A DNA stretch of 64,000 nucleotides from Isoetes taiwanensis (GCA_021234155.1 JAJEKV010000061.1:4475153-4539152), one strand, 5' to 3'; numbered from the stretch's first letter, positions 46,233 through 57,922 are shown. A program made the numbers and translations. Notes: a model not told the origin generated them from the sequence alone.

Positions 46233-49200
46233 ATGGATAAGAAAATTCTATCTTGGAATGTGAGAGGCATCAAATCCTCTCCGAATAAGCGAGCAGCACG
46301 TCTCGCCATGCACATGAAGAATCTTAATCCGGATATCTTGTGTTTGCGGGGGCATAAATGTGTGGGGTGATATTACCAACCTAATGAATATCTTGGGTAA
46401 TCAGATGCGTGGCAATTTTACTACAACGGGCGGGGAGGGGGGAGGTACTTTGATTTGTTGGAAAATGGGTGTACATGTAACCTTTTCAGCCACGAGATAG
46501 CCAAGACCAATGGGCAAATGATTAAATGGAAGGAGGGCGGTCCGAAAGTGGGGTTTCTTGAATGTGTATGCACCAATTGGGGCCACTCGAGAGAGGTTGC
46601 TTATGGGCACAATTGCGAAATAAGCTCCAATCCTTTGGTATGGGTTCTACATGGTTTGTCCTGGGTGACTTTAACATGGTAGAGCTCGAGGAGGACGAGC
46701 ATGGTATTGGTTGAGATATTGTGCGGGGGTTTTGAGCGTGACCAATGGCTTAGGTTTGTGCAGGAGTGGGGTTTTGTGTGAGCTTCCGGGGATCGGAATT
46801 TTACTTGGTGCAATAATTGGCTGGGGCATGGTAGGGCATACTCTAGGCTGGATAGAGTTTATGGCACTCCAAAGATCTTGGATTATACTCCGGCCTTCAC
46901 TAGGGTGAATGTTCGGCCACCCTGTCTCGATCACACTCCCCGGATCATTCGGCGGCTTCATGACCACCCACCGGCCTCTCAAGACGGTTTTTAAGCTTAA
47001 CACAAGCTTTCTTCGGGATCCGAGTTCACACCGGGTAAGCTCATTTGGCGGCAGATATTCAGCCCGGGATAGCGGAATGAGTGCAATGGTTACAAAGATT
47101 GGCTAGGGTAAAACAATTTCTTGAAAAGAATGGGGCTGCAAAAGGCTTTGGCTCGTCCTTGAGTTGGATGCCTTATATCTTGAACTGGAGTCTCTTAGAG
47201 GGCGGGTCTCGATGGCTTGCGTGAGAGCAGCAGGTGCTTATGGCCGTCGATCGAGGTTGAGGAGGAGGCCAAGGTATCGCTTGGGCTAGGGTCAAAGCAG
47301 GTTTGCGTGGCTGAAGCGATCGACACTTGCTCCAAAGTCTTTTTCCGAGCAGCCCCTTGAGGAAGAAGTATCAAAGCAGCCATGGCGGACATAGTTACAC
47401 CCTGTGGAGTGTTGTTGCAAGCAACCGGATGCTATCAAGGCCTTTGTAGCAACAAGACTATGAAACATTTTTCAAGGAGAGCCCGCTTCCCTCAAAGTGT
47501 TTTTCAAGAGCTGGTGCTGGCCAAGGTATCGCCAAGAAGGCCCTTCAAAGACAGAGCTTAGAGGAGCCGTTGATGAGGCAGGAGTTGGGGATGCATGCAC
47601 CTGTTGGCTGGAATAAGTGTCTGGATTAGATGGAATACCAGTGGAGTATTTTCAAATCTTGGGAATGGGTGGGGACTCGGTGGTGCGGTGTATGTGGATC
47701 TTTTGGGGAATAACTTCGATGCATCCTCTGCTGAATACGAGGTTGTATTTCACTTATACCCAAGTGTAAGCATCCTAAAACCATCAATGACCTGGAGGCC
47801 TATTACTCACATTTGTCCGCATTGTATAAAATCATTGCTAAGGCTTTGGCTGAGAGGCTTTGCCGGTACTAGTTCACGCCATTAGTGCGAAGCAAGTCAC
47901 GGTTTTTATACCACAGCCGAACATTCTTCATAATGTGGCTGCTGCTTTTGAGGGAGTGCATTGGGCTCGTAGGATGAGGCAGGCTCTTGTTTTTCTTAAG
48001 CTGGATTTTGCCAAGGCTTATGACAGTGTTAGCTGGCAGTTCTTGGCAGATATGATGCAGGCCTTTAGGTGCGGACCTAGTTTCAGGGAAACGGTTATGA
48101 AGCTACACGTGTCTGCTAGGGCGACAGTGTGGTGTCAGGGTGAGACCTCTTCAATCTTCCTTGGGCCGAGGCATTAGGCAGGGATGTCCGTTGGCCCCCT
48201 TCCTGTTCACTATAGTGGCAGAAGCTCTCTCACAGCTTTTTCAGGTGGCAGTTGCTGACAATGTGGTGCAAGGTCTCCGCATGGATGATGGGTCGCCACA
48301 GGTTTGCAATCAATTTGCGGATGATACATTCCTCTTTCTTCATGCAGATGAGTCCAATCTCCAGGCAGCCAAGAATATTTTAGATGCCTTTTCTTTAGCT
48401 TCAGGGTGCTTGCTTAACTGGTCGAAGTGCTCGGCCATGTGGGTACTGGAGGAACCTCCTCCTGGGGGGTTGAGTCAGTTTCCACGGGCTCTTATACCGC
48501 CACACCACGGTTGCCAAACTGTTAGGGCATACCATTTGGCTTGGACATTAATGCTAGGGCAATTTAAGGAGACATTACGAATCTTAAGCAAAGATTCGAA
48601 CGGTGGAGGGGAAGTAAACTCACTATGGCTGGTAGGATTCTCGATAGCCAAGTCGATTGCTCAGAAGCACTCATGTTTACGCAACCTCCCGCATACTTGC
48701 TTGAGAAAAAGTGTGGTTAAGGAGTTGGATGACACCATTCGCAATTTTGTTTGGGGAGGAAATGAGGAGGGGGGCTACGGTGAAGGTCGATGGTGGAAGT
48801 GTGCAAAGCGTCCCTTAAAGGCGGGGGCTTAGGTATGCTTGATGTGTCCTTGCACACGAAGTTCTGGTGTCGAATTCATCGGGCGATTGTTGCAGGAGCA
48901 ACAATCCCGGGAGGGCTCTGTTGGCCGCGGTCGCCGCCACTCTATTGTGTTTAGGAAGCCGGCACCCGCGCTCGATTGCCGTGGGCTCTGTTTGAGGATT
49001 TGCGGCCATTCCCTCATGCTTAGCCTTTTCTTAAAGGTCTCCTCAAGGCCTGGAAGGTGGTCAAGGTTCTCTTTTCATTGGACCCTAGCGGGTGTATGGT
49101 AGCCTCATCGCCCTTTCTTTGGGTACCCTTGGATTACGTGATCTCCCTTGGCCTCTTCCCTACACCCGAATTTTCGTCGATGGATTGCTGCAGGGGTAAC

Positions 49201-49974
49201 ATCCATCCGTGAGTGGTATTGGGAGGGTCATCTGGCGCCATGGGAGTTTTTTAGGGATCGATTTGGCCTTGGCTTGGGACATTTGGACTTGGGCGAATTG
49301 CGAATGCTATTCCATTGCAGTTGTCTTCTCAAGTCAATCGCGTTTGGAAGTCGCATAGTGGACTTGATGCATCTCAGTTTGTAGCATCGGCTTATGGGCT
49401 TCTAGCGCTTCAGGACACGTTGCTGCCTTCGGATAAGTGGTCACTTAAGCTTCCAGGGAGTAAGTGGCCCGCCATGTGGAAGTGGGCGTGGAATACATTG
49501 CCTCCTCCTAAAATCCGTACCCTTTTATGACGATTGGGGTGAATGTCCGAAAGTAATGTGTTCAAGCCTCGTGTAGCGGAAACATGCCCTCTATGTGGGA
49601 GGCGCCGAGAGACCATTGAGCACTGCTTTGTCCTATGCACAGAGGTAGGGGCAGCTTGGGCCTGGGTGAGAGCCCTCTTTGGGTCTTCACTGTGCAGTCA
49701 CAAGCTTCTCATGGGAGTCTTTCCTAGCAGTTGGTCAGTGGCCAAGCAGCAGGCGTTTCATTTATGCAGAGCTTGGCTTCTGTGGTTGATTTGGAAAAGA
49801 CGGAGAGCGAAGGTCTTTCAGAATGCAGTGCTTAGCCCTTTTCGGTTGGTTCCGATCTTGTGGCATAAGTTGTGGCAGGCTTACCAAGTTTCAAGCTTGT
49901 CTGGCACAGTTAAGCGGGAAATTTGGTCGACATTCTTACAGATTGTGAATCATGAGGGGCACTTCATTTCTTAG
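46233..49974 (+). pseudogene. LINE ORF2: endonuclease, RT and zf-RVT, frameshifted
   Basis: Starts at 46233 with MDKKILSWNVRGIK, the usual opening of plant LINE endonucleases. GDFNMVE (about 46668) and SRLDRVYGTP (about 46850) mark the rest of the endonuclease. The RT shows ALYKIIAKALAERL (about 47820), LDFAKAYDSVSW (about 48000), GRGIRQGCPLAPFLF (about 48165) and the catalytic FADDT (about 48315). The C-terminal zf-RVT has CPLCGRRRETIEHCFVLC (about 49584). The reading moves between frames at least six times. The stop at 49974 lies about 60 bp before the poly(A). Confidence 0.88.
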
Positions 49975-50035
49975 CACCACACTTATCATTGTACTTGATC
50001 ACATTCTAGTGGTTTAATATATTCCTATATTCTTC

Positions 50036-50064
50036 AAAAAAAAAAAAAAATCACACGTAACCGG
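50036..50064 (+). other. LINE poly(A) tail and 3' target-site duplication
   Basis: About 15 A residues followed by TCACACGTAACCGG, matching the 5' flank. Confidence 0.9.
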
Positions 50065-50300
50065 CTGATATGCAGAGCTTTTATCAGCCACGGTAATCCA
50101 TGCCTCGGGATTTTTGCGAGATTGTGGATTAGCCTAGTGGTTGGATTTGATGTTGGGAAAATATCACCCATTAGTTGGCTCTGGTGTTATCCCACCATAT
50201 GGAATCCCCTCCTTTAAAATCGCTACCATCCATTTATTACGATCCAATCGATCTTTTCAACGAGTTAATATTGAGTTGTACTCTATCCGTCGACCATTAT

Positions 50301-51200
50301 GATATCTCAGAGCAGGGGTTGGGGATTTTGGGTGTCGGGATCATCTTGAGTTATTAGGGACGAGTGCGAATGAGATACTGCCACATCAAGATCCCACTTC
50401 GGCGGAATGAGCTTTCGCATTCTGCTCTTCCAGACTAACCTTCCCCTTCAATTTTCTAAGTGAAAAGGGTCCGATTCCGGCGAGTTGTAACGGCTTTCGG
50501 AAGGACATCTTTGTTTAGTTTAAAGTACAAAAATGCTTGAACAGGCCTTGGTTTAAATTTTGTAACTATTTTTTTTACCTTTGCTCTATTGTGCATATGG
50601 AAGAATTGATTAATTTAGAGATTACTTTAAACATATCCATAAATAAGAAGTAGGCAGGGACAGACCAGTGTGCAAAGTCTTTTAAGCTACCAGAGTGTTT
50701 CTAGGACATAGAAAAGGAGGAGTTTCAAGATGATATCCCGGAGCGAGAGTTGGAAAATTCTGTATGTCAAGATCATCCTGCAGTTAATGCGGACGAGTGC
50801 GCATGAATTACTACCATGTCAGGGTAAGGAATTCAAGAGGACGGAATCTCCACTATGCCGAAATGAGCTTTCATATTCTGCTCTTCCAGCTCTACCCTTC
50901 TCTTTCAATTTTCTAAGTGGAAAGGGTCCATTTACATCGAAGTTATAGCTGTTGTGTCTGGATCTTAGTTCAGAAGGGTGCCTTTATTTAGTTTAAAGTA
51001 AATAAATGCTTGAATAGACCTCGGTTTAATGTTTTTTAACAATCTTTTTAACTTCTGCTCTACTTTGCAGATGGAAGAATTGATTAATTTAGAGATTATC
51101 TTGAACATATCTCTAAACAAGAACTAGGCATGGGCAAACCAATGTGCAAACTCTTCTAAACTACCAGAGTGTTTTTGGGACATAGAAAAGGCAAAGTTTG
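50301..51200 (+). repeat. Tandem duplication of about 430-474 bp, two copies
   Basis: First copy about 50301-50731, second about 50732-51200, roughly 80 percent alike by eye. Both share ATGGAAGAATTGATTAATTT (50597 and 51071), in each case just after a pyrimidine tract; in the second copy this ends TTTGCAG, like a splice acceptor. A third, shorter start may lie near 51270. Confidence 0.7.
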
Positions 51201-51558
51201 ATGCCAGGTCTGATTCAGAGGCAAAGTACAGCCCCTTACTTTTGAGAGGAAAAACCTTGAGCGAAAAACAAGAGCAGAGGCTCCAACGTTGAAAATCCTG
51301 CCGCAGTTCAAGGTAATTTGCAAGAGGATGATTAAGGGGATGGTGAAGTTGCAAATGCGAGGATCAAGGATCCTACTCCAGAAGTAGCACGCACTGGCCC
51401 AGGGGAAGCGCCTCCAGATTATCGGTATGATTAGAAAGCCCACAAATGGTTGTGCCTGTGATGACCATATGGGTATTCATACCATATGGGCTTCGTATAT
51501 ACAGAAGATGTGATAGAGCATGCAGATTATTGGTACGATTAGGAAGCCCGCAAACAAG

Positions 51559-51617
51559 GCTTGGCTTGAACTCGCAACCTTATAGTTGCAAATCATGTAC
51601 TTTGACCAAGCGAGCTG
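51559..51617 (-). other. tRNA-like sequence
   Basis: On the minus strand, AGCTCGCTTGGTCAAAG resembles an A box and GCGAGTTCAAGCC a B box at tRNA-like spacing. The acceptor stem is not convincing, so this may be a SINE-like or decayed tRNA sequence. Confidence 0.35.
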
Positions 51618-51639
51618 TAATACTTAGTGAAGATATTCT

Positions 51640-52039
51640 TTTGTGTTCCTTTTATATGTAGAGTTATTTTCAAGATGTTCTAGAACATTCTATAACATAC
51701 ATGCATGCGCGACACTTTGCACGATCTTGTCTGTTGGAATGGTCTAGTCTTGACCATTGGACTAGATATATATAGAGATGCCCCATTCTTGTCGAACCCT
51801 TTTATTTCAACGCTAGTCTTGAGCCTTTTAGGCATCTGTCTTGTATTCCTGCTTGCTTTCAGGCCATTCTATTTTTAATGTTCATTATGTATCAGGTTCT
51901 TTATTGATCTTAGCATATTTCTTGCATATTTTCTTTGTTTTCGTGTAGGTTCATGACAGTTTGAACCGGAATCCCTTATTGATTCTTGCCTGCTCTGATC
52001 CTATGAATTTCTTTTTCGATATTTGGTAATTTCTGTCTC
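51640..52039 (+). other. Possible leader or LTR of gypsy relic
   Basis: A TGTTGGAATGGTC start near 51731 and a TATATATAG word near 51767 are compatible with an LTR, but no matching second LTR is found after 54.5 kb. Confidence 0.25.
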
Positions 52040-52181
52040 CATGGAGGAGATTAGGTAAGGTTCTCGTCCGCCTTCAATTTATGCTTCAGAGTTGTATCAA
52101 ATTGCCATAGATACGATTTGGGATGATGTGGCCCTTCCAGATTGTTTTTGAAAAGGGTTCCCTAAGGACATAAAAGATATA

Positions 52182-52391
52182 TTGCTGATCATGGAGGATC
52201 CCATGACTTTGGATGAAGCTATAAAGTTTGCAGTTCATTGTGATAACTATCTTTTTCAGCATAGGCAAGAAAGAAGGAATCATCTTGCTTCTGCAATTTC
52301 GCAAGCATCAGTAGTCATATCAGCTCTTGCGACACCCACGCCTTCTAAGGCTGATCGCCCTGTACCTATGCAGATTGATCGTGCAGTTTAA
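52182..52391 (+). pseudogene. Gypsy gag C-terminal part
   Basis: Contains EDPMTLDEAIKFAVHCDNYL followed by RQERR, the usual tail of the retrotransposon gag core. An upstream piece in another frame (SELYQIAIDTIWDD, about 52090) belongs to the same domain. The zinc knuckle just downstream is degraded. Confidence 0.65.
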
Positions 52392-52639
52392 GGGCCTGAT
52401 GTTGTGAAGCAGTGCCGAAGAGGCTAATTTTTGCCTCTACTGTAGAGGCTGGTCATATTGGTCGTGGACGTCCTGCTAAGTGCCGAAATCAATCAGAAAA
52501 CTCCAAGAGCCCGTCCGAGTAGTAGGATTCTCTCGACGGTTGGCCGCCATTTCTCATACTCCTTTCATACGTAATGAAGGTTTATTTTATTGGATAAGGT
52601 CTGCATGGAATTTTTTGTCTGTCATTGGAGTCTAAGGTT

Positions 52640-52720
52640 AGAAGGTTGGAAGCATTGCTGCAACTTGATAGTGGTGCAAGTGCTTACTTTATGGATAGTG
52701 CATTCGTTCTAAGCATGCCA
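52640..52720 (+). pseudogene. Gypsy aspartic protease active-site region
   Basis: LLQLDSGASAYFMD around 52655-52696 has the DSGA catalytic motif. Little of the rest of the domain remains. The following 53000-53220 is a proline/valine-rich linker with repeated CCAGTTCCTGCC-like words. Confidence 0.6.
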
Positions 52721-53399
52721 TCCCAAGAAGCAGAGTTGAGCATCCCAGTTCTATTGGTGTGATTGATAGGCATGAGATATCCTGGAGCACAGTCTTTGAG
52801 TTTTGTTTGAGAGCCCTCTTATAGCATTTCCTTTAATCTAATTGCTAGCCCAGATACGCCACTAGTCTTAGGTCTCCCATGGCTCGAGTTGCATAATCCA
52901 CAGACTTGATTGGCATTTTTCTTCTTTGCTGATTCTAGTTCTAGTCTCAGTTTATCTGCAGTCTTTTGCCTCTGAACAACATCTACTCCAGTCGGTGCAA
53001 TATCGCAGGTTCCTGATTCCGGTCTTGTTCATGTTCTAGGCCCCATTTCTACTCTTTGTCCTGATCAGACCCCTGTCTCTACTTCAGTTCATGTTTTAGA
53101 TGAGGTCCCAACTCCAGTTCCTGCCCTACTTCCTGTTCCTGCCCCAGTTCTTGGACCAACCCCTAACCTAGCTTATGCTCTAGCTCCTCGTTCCTTCTCC
53201 TGTCCAGGCTCCTAATTTTGTGGAGGCTTCATCCTAGTCATGCCCTCAGCTCTGTATCTCAAAGATCGCTCTCCACAAGTGTATCAGATCTGGGAGGAAG
53301 ATCCTAGTTCAACATTTACAATTTAAGTTCATCCGTCGACTAGCTCTGTTTCAGTAATGTCCGACCTTGTCCTTCTTGATGAGTAAAAGAACTTTTTTT

Positions 53400-53962
53400 A
53401 TGTTTTTGACAAGGTCAAAGCCAACAAGATTTTGGAGCATCATTCCTATGACTGCCCCATTGACATCCAACCAAGGATGACCCACCACATGGCCCTATCT
53501 ATGGTTTGTTGCCACGGGCTTTGCAGACCTTTATCAAGGAGAATCTTGCGTCTGGGTTTATCCAACATTTTCAATCACCTACAAGGGCTCTTATCTTCTT
53601 TGTCTCCAAGAAGGACGGTTCTTTGTGGTGGGTAGTAGATTATTGGGCCTATAAGATCATTGTATGCAATTGGTATCCAATTTCTCTGATTCCAGAGTTA
53701 CTTGAGCAGCTGCAGGGCACCCGATACTTCACCAAAATCGATCTTCGAGGTGCCTATAATCTTATTTGGATCGGAGAAGGTGATCAATGAAAGGCAATCT
53801 TCCGAACTCGGTATTGTTTACTTTGAGTATGTTGTCATGCCCTTCGGCCTTACCAATGCTTCAGTGGTCTTTCAGCACATGGCTAACGATGCCTTTTGGG
53901 AGTTTTTGGATCTTTTTATTATCATCTATTTGGATGATATCCTGAGTTTTCAAAGAATCTAG
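53400..53962 (+). pseudogene. Gypsy reverse transcriptase
   Basis: Landmarks in three frames: YDCPIDIQP (about 53448), FFVSKKDGSLW (about 53600), PELLEQLQGTRYFTKIDLRGAYN (about 53690-53760, with the first catalytic Asp), YFEYVVMPFGLTNA (about 53820) and YLDDIL (about 53929) with the catalytic Asp pair. At least two frameshifts, near 53500 and 53780, separate them. It is clearly a gypsy-type RT and inactive as read. Confidence 0.85.
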
Positions 53963-54002
53963 ACGAGCATGAAGAACATGTCCGGAAGGTCTTTCAAAAA
54001 TT

Positions 54003-54480
54003 GTGAGAACATTTATATTAAGCTGGAGAAGTGTTAATTCGAGCAAGATAATGTCGAGTTCCTTGGCTATTGGATCACACTTCTCATGGAGTCTCTATGA
54101 ATCCCGCATAGGTCAGCACTATTTTGGAGTGGCAAACACCTTCTACCATCTGAGATATTCAATGTTTCTTGGATTTGCCAACTTCTATCAGCATTTTATT
54201 CAGGATTATTCGGAGATTGTCCTTCCTTTGACATGCCTCACGACAAAGGATGTGCCATTTGAATGAAGAATGGAAGCAGAAGCCACTTTTATTATCCTGA
54301 AACATGCTAGTTCTTGTTTTTATGCAGATCCTTTGCGCCCAAATGTCGTTGTAGATATCTTTGATTTTGCTCTTTCACGGGAGGGGGGTGACCATGAACT
54401 GCATCCAATCGCCTATCACTCTTGGAAGTTCCATGCTATAGAAATCAACTATTAATTTATGACAAGGAGCTTCTGGGGCA
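54003..54480 (+). pseudogene. Gypsy RT thumb and RNase H fragment
   Basis: [14 protein letters not shown] (about 54178) is the conserved RT C-terminus. Then EAEATFIILKHA, DPLRPNVVVDIFDFA and HPIAYHSWKFHAIEINY mark RNase H in 54270-54455. Downstream TGACAAGGAGCTTCTGG continues the motif in another frame, and then the similarity ends. Confidence 0.75.
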
Positions 54481-55287
54481 CTGTCTCAACAACAAAAAAG
54501 CATACTATGGACAGACAACCATCGATTCTCAAATAACCGCTATTTCCTACACTTAACCACCATTTGATAGATCAATTGACTCTGAGCAATTTAAGCTATC
54601 CAGGGAGGGGGGTTCTTGGTCTATTAGTTGGTCATTTTTCAGTCATTTAGATAATTATAGAAGTTCCATCACTCGTTGCTTCGTTTGGTTTAACAATACA
54701 GCTTGTCCTATCAAATTTTATGGTCCTACTGGTCTAGAGGCCTCTCAAGCTTTTACCTTTCTGATTAGAGATCAACACCTTGGTGGAATATATTCGGCTG
54801 TGAGAATAGACACTCGATTTCGCATCCAAGGGGTCATGTTTTTCGGATTTTGGTAGGCTTTCTTACAGATCTACAGATTAACAGGGTGAGGAGGCCAAAT
54901 TTTTAGATTAGAATTTTAAAAGGTCAATTCGTTTTACTGCCTTTTCCTTACAATTTTTTGTGCAAAGGACGAACGAGTGGATCCGGTCGTTGTTAGCATT
55001 TTCAGAAGTGCCTTGCCCTGCTCTTTCTTTTGATGCGATTTTCAAGTAGAACGCCTGAGATTTTCATAGTTCTTGAAGGATCTATACTTCCCTGTGTCTT
55101 TCTGGACATTTTTGTGGCTTTTTTAACTGGAACGTCTTCTTTGAGTAAGAATCTTTTATTCTTGCATAAGGTTTTGGTATTCTTGGTTCTGGCCTGTTAT
55201 TTTTTGGTTCTTTCAGCAAGTGCACCTTCAACTGCAACATTCAGAGTCCTAGAACGAGTCTGACAACTTGTAGGAGGAATTTTTGAA

Positions 55288-55471
55288 CCTAGATTCTAAT
55301 CTAGGTAAGCATTTTTCTTGCATATTGTTTTTTATTAGATTTTTTAGTGCCTAATGTGCTTTATTTGTTGCATGCAGAGCCTAGATTCTAATCTAGGTAA
55401 GCATTTTTCTTGCATATTGTTTTTTATTAGATTTTTTAGTGCCTAATGTGCTTTATTTGTTGCATGCAGAG
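55288..55471 (+). repeat. 92-bp tandem duplication with intron-like borders
   Basis: Two exact or near-exact units. Each has an inverted CCTAGAT/ATCTAGG hairpin followed by GTAAGC and ends TTGCATGCAG, so the unit looks like a 19-base exon plus a 73-base intron. Confidence 0.85.
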
Positions 55472-55553
55472 CCTGAAGTATGTCAATAGTGTATCGTGGT
55501 AGTAACTTTGTCATTCGTATTTTATTTTATAGAAGTATGATTGAATATACGGA

Positions 55554-55700
55554 ATGGCAGATGTTCTGAACCCCACTGTTTTGTCTGATATTACCAATGA
55601 TCAGAATAAGGATGGTTATGATGTTGGCAGATTGGAAGAGAAGAAAAATATGGATTTTGAGGCAGAGATTAGTAAGCAGTTTTTAGAATTAGTGACTTCT
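55554..55700 (+). other. Open frame truncated by TRIM insertion
   Basis: Starts MADVLNPTVLSDITNDQNKD and is acidic and hydrophilic up to about 49 codons, where the TRIM LTR begins. It may be an exon that the TRIM interrupted. No family recognised. Confidence 0.25.
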
Positions 55701-56150
55701 TGTAATGGGCCCATGGTAGACCGCTCGAGTATTCGAACCTTGAATGTGCATGTGGGGCGTTCCCCAGACACCGGCGTAAATGGGTAGAAGCGATTACTCA
55801 TAAACGTCTAGACGATTTTGTTCAATTGGTTAAGGGCATGTCGGTTAGGAACGTTACAGTTGATATCAGAGCAGGTCTCGAGTTCAAGTCTCCATGGGTG
55901 CCTATATGCATGGGTAATTTGCAAAGACTTGGTAATCATTGTGATATGGTATAGCCTTGCATGCTCTCGAGCATAGTTCTAGTGGGAGAGACTGTAACGG
56001 GCCCATGGTAGACCGCTCGAGTATTCGAACCTTGAATGTGCCTGTGGGGCATTCCCAAGACACCGGCATAAATGGGTAGAAGCGACTACTCATAAACGTC
56101 TAGACGATTTTGCTCAGTTGGTTAAGGGCATGTCGGTTAGGAATGTTACA
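55701..56150 (+). mobile_element. TRIM (terminal-repeat retrotransposon in miniature)
   Basis: Two 158-bp LTRs (55701-55858 and 55993-56150), each TGTAAY...RTTACA, with about nine differences, mostly C/T or G/A. The 134-bp interior starts with TGATATCAGAGCAG at 55861, an initiator-Met-type primer site, and ends with the purine tract AGTGGGAGAGAC before the second LTR. No coding capacity, so it depends on proteins from other elements. No 5-bp target duplication is visible (flanks CTTCT and GTATA). Confidence 0.88.
55826..55893 (+). promoter_or_regulatory. tRNA-like arrangement across TRIM LTR, primer site and interior
   Basis: TTCAATTGGTTAAGG at the LTR end resembles an A box (the second LTR has GCTCAGTTGG, closer still) and GAGTTCAAGTC at about 55881 resembles a B box. 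Known plant TRIMs often look this way. Confidence 0.4.
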
Positions 56151-57720
56151 GTATAATTTTTTGGTTTAGGAAGGATTCGAGCCCTGGGCTGTGGCACACG
56201 GGCCTGGCCTCTGGGTAACTGGAGATCCCATCGATCTCTACCGTTGGATCACACTGACCCCGATTTTTGGTCCACAGTTGTTTTTTACTTGTACGGAAGT
56301 GTTGTTTTATGCCAAAAACAACACCAAAATGGCCCCAAAAGTCCACGTGGCCCGTTTATCCGGATTTGCACAAAGAGACAGTGGTTTTTTGGCAAAAACA
56401 TCCCACTGTGGTTTTTTTTGGCACCTTTTTGTTTTTTGGTCAACGTGTCCTTTTTTTCACTATTGTTTTTTGCGAACTTTTGTCAACGTGTGGTTTTTTC
56501 TTGACTGTTGTTTTTCAGAGGATCTACGCATTGTTTGTCTTCCAAAAAACACACGTAGGTTTGAATATTAGTACATGAAAAACTGAAAAAAAATATAGTT
56601 TTTTTTTCCTTTTCAATATGTGTTGTTTTGTTTTCTCCACTTGTAGTTTTTTAAGTTAACATTGTTTTCATAAAAAAAAACACGTAATATCCAAGAAATC
56701 CACATGTATTGTTTTAGAATAATTGTTGTTTTCAAATGTTGTTTTACTACGACAATATGTAGTTATTAGATATATCTTTTTTTTTCTATATGTGATGTGT
56801 TTTTTCTTTACATGTTGGTTTTAAAAGTTATCATTGTTTTCTTAAAAAATAATACGTAGTTTTAAAGAAATCCACATATAGGGTTAAAAATAATTGTTAT
56901 TTTTAAACGTTGTTTTTCTTGATTTGATATGTAGCTATTAAGAAGTAGACACGTTGTTTATGAAATAAAATATATGTGGCCTTTATTTAAATTTAGAGAA
57001 ACAACCCGTTTGGTCCACTATGGAACATCTGTCTAACCAATCAAATATTGACACGTGGCACTCAATCTTTAAAAAAAACAACGCCCAAACATTTATTTTT
57101 TGGCTATTGATAATTTTAATCTAAAGGAAAAAGGCATCATGGAGCAAGCATCATTTGAATGCAAATAAAATGAATACAGCATTGTAAATTTCCAATGAAC
57201 TCAAGTTTGCCTTGAAATTTTGATCTTAATTGATTCCATATTTACAATCAAGCTTGCCTTGAAACACAGATTACATTTTCACAAATTTATATATTGTATA
57301 AACTCAATTTTGCTTTATTCAGATTCTTGCCAAGGAACTGATTTGATACATAGTAAATGATATGCATATTCTTCTTTTCATGGCAATGCCACCTTGCAAA
57401 CCTGTCTGTTTCCTTTCATTGTGCCAAAATATTCTGAAGAAAGGAAGGTCCCTTTAACAACCTTTAAAAGTTCGCATGTTTCTTTAATGCAATTTTACAA
57501 ATGGAGAGCTGCCAAATGTTAGATCCAGGTACCTACCCCCTCCTGTGACAAGAGCTGCCAAGCCTTGTTAGATCTTCATTCCAGTCTACTCTGTTCAAGA
57601 TTCAGTTGGAGCAGGCGGGCCAAGAAGTTGGATTAAGGCATCTTTAAGGATCTGCAACGGAACATCCAGACGGACGGACTAGGTCATCTCTGATTGAAAG
57701 AACAGATTAGATAGTTTACA
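56151..57720. other. T-rich region without recognisable gene
   Basis: 56270-56960 is dominated by TTGTTTTT and AAAAACAAC words. The remainder is AT-rich. Open frames are low-complexity. Confidence 0.4.
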
Positions 57721-57727
57721 AGATGAA

Positions 57728-57817
57728 GAGAGCAGACTGAAAAAAATAGATTGAACCTGCTGACGCCATCAAGAGAGCAGACTGAAAAAATAGATTGAAC
57801 CTGCTGATGCCGTTGCT
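57728..57817 (+). repeat. 45-bp tandem duplication
   Basis: GAGAGCAGACTGAAAAAA and the following bases to CTGA(C/T)GCC repeat at 57773. Confidence 0.8.
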
Positions 57818-57922
57818 ACCTGCTGATACCTGTTGATGCAGTGACAGAGCACCTACATCCTGAAGGAGCTTTGCCATCGCCAAGCAAAGGAGCTCTGCCG
57901 GATTCCCGATCGCCAAGGGGTG

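Larger units (their letters stand above)
44413..50050 (+). mobile_element. L1-type LINE, near full length, with poly(A) and target duplication
   Basis: A 5.6 kb plus-strand element flanked by 14-18 bp direct repeats and ending in about 15 A residues. ORF1 and ORF2 lie in the expected order, with endonuclease, RT and C-terminal zinc domain. Many frame breaks make it inactive as read. The intact flanking duplication argues for a not very old insertion, so some breaks may be sequence errors. Confidence 0.92.
52040..54480 (+). mobile_element. Ty3/gypsy retrotransposon relic, lacking integrase and clear LTRs
   Basis: Gag, protease, RT and RNase H pieces occur in order on the plus strand, in several frames. 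The RT resembles plant chromovirus/Tf1-type gypsy elements. After RNase H the sequence becomes unrecognisable, and integrase was not found. Confidence 0.8.

Noticed and set aside
52040-54480. Integrated pararetrovirus
   Set aside because: Gag, DSGA protease and RT order and motifs are those of a Ty3/gypsy retrotransposon; no movement-protein or coat features seen.
55701-56150. Cassandra-type TRIM
   Set aside because: No 5S rRNA-like promoter in the LTRs; only a tRNA-like A/B arrangement.
56191-56571. 126-codon frame
   Set aside because: T-rich, Phe/Leu/Cys-rich low-complexity translation, three overlapping frames open at once.
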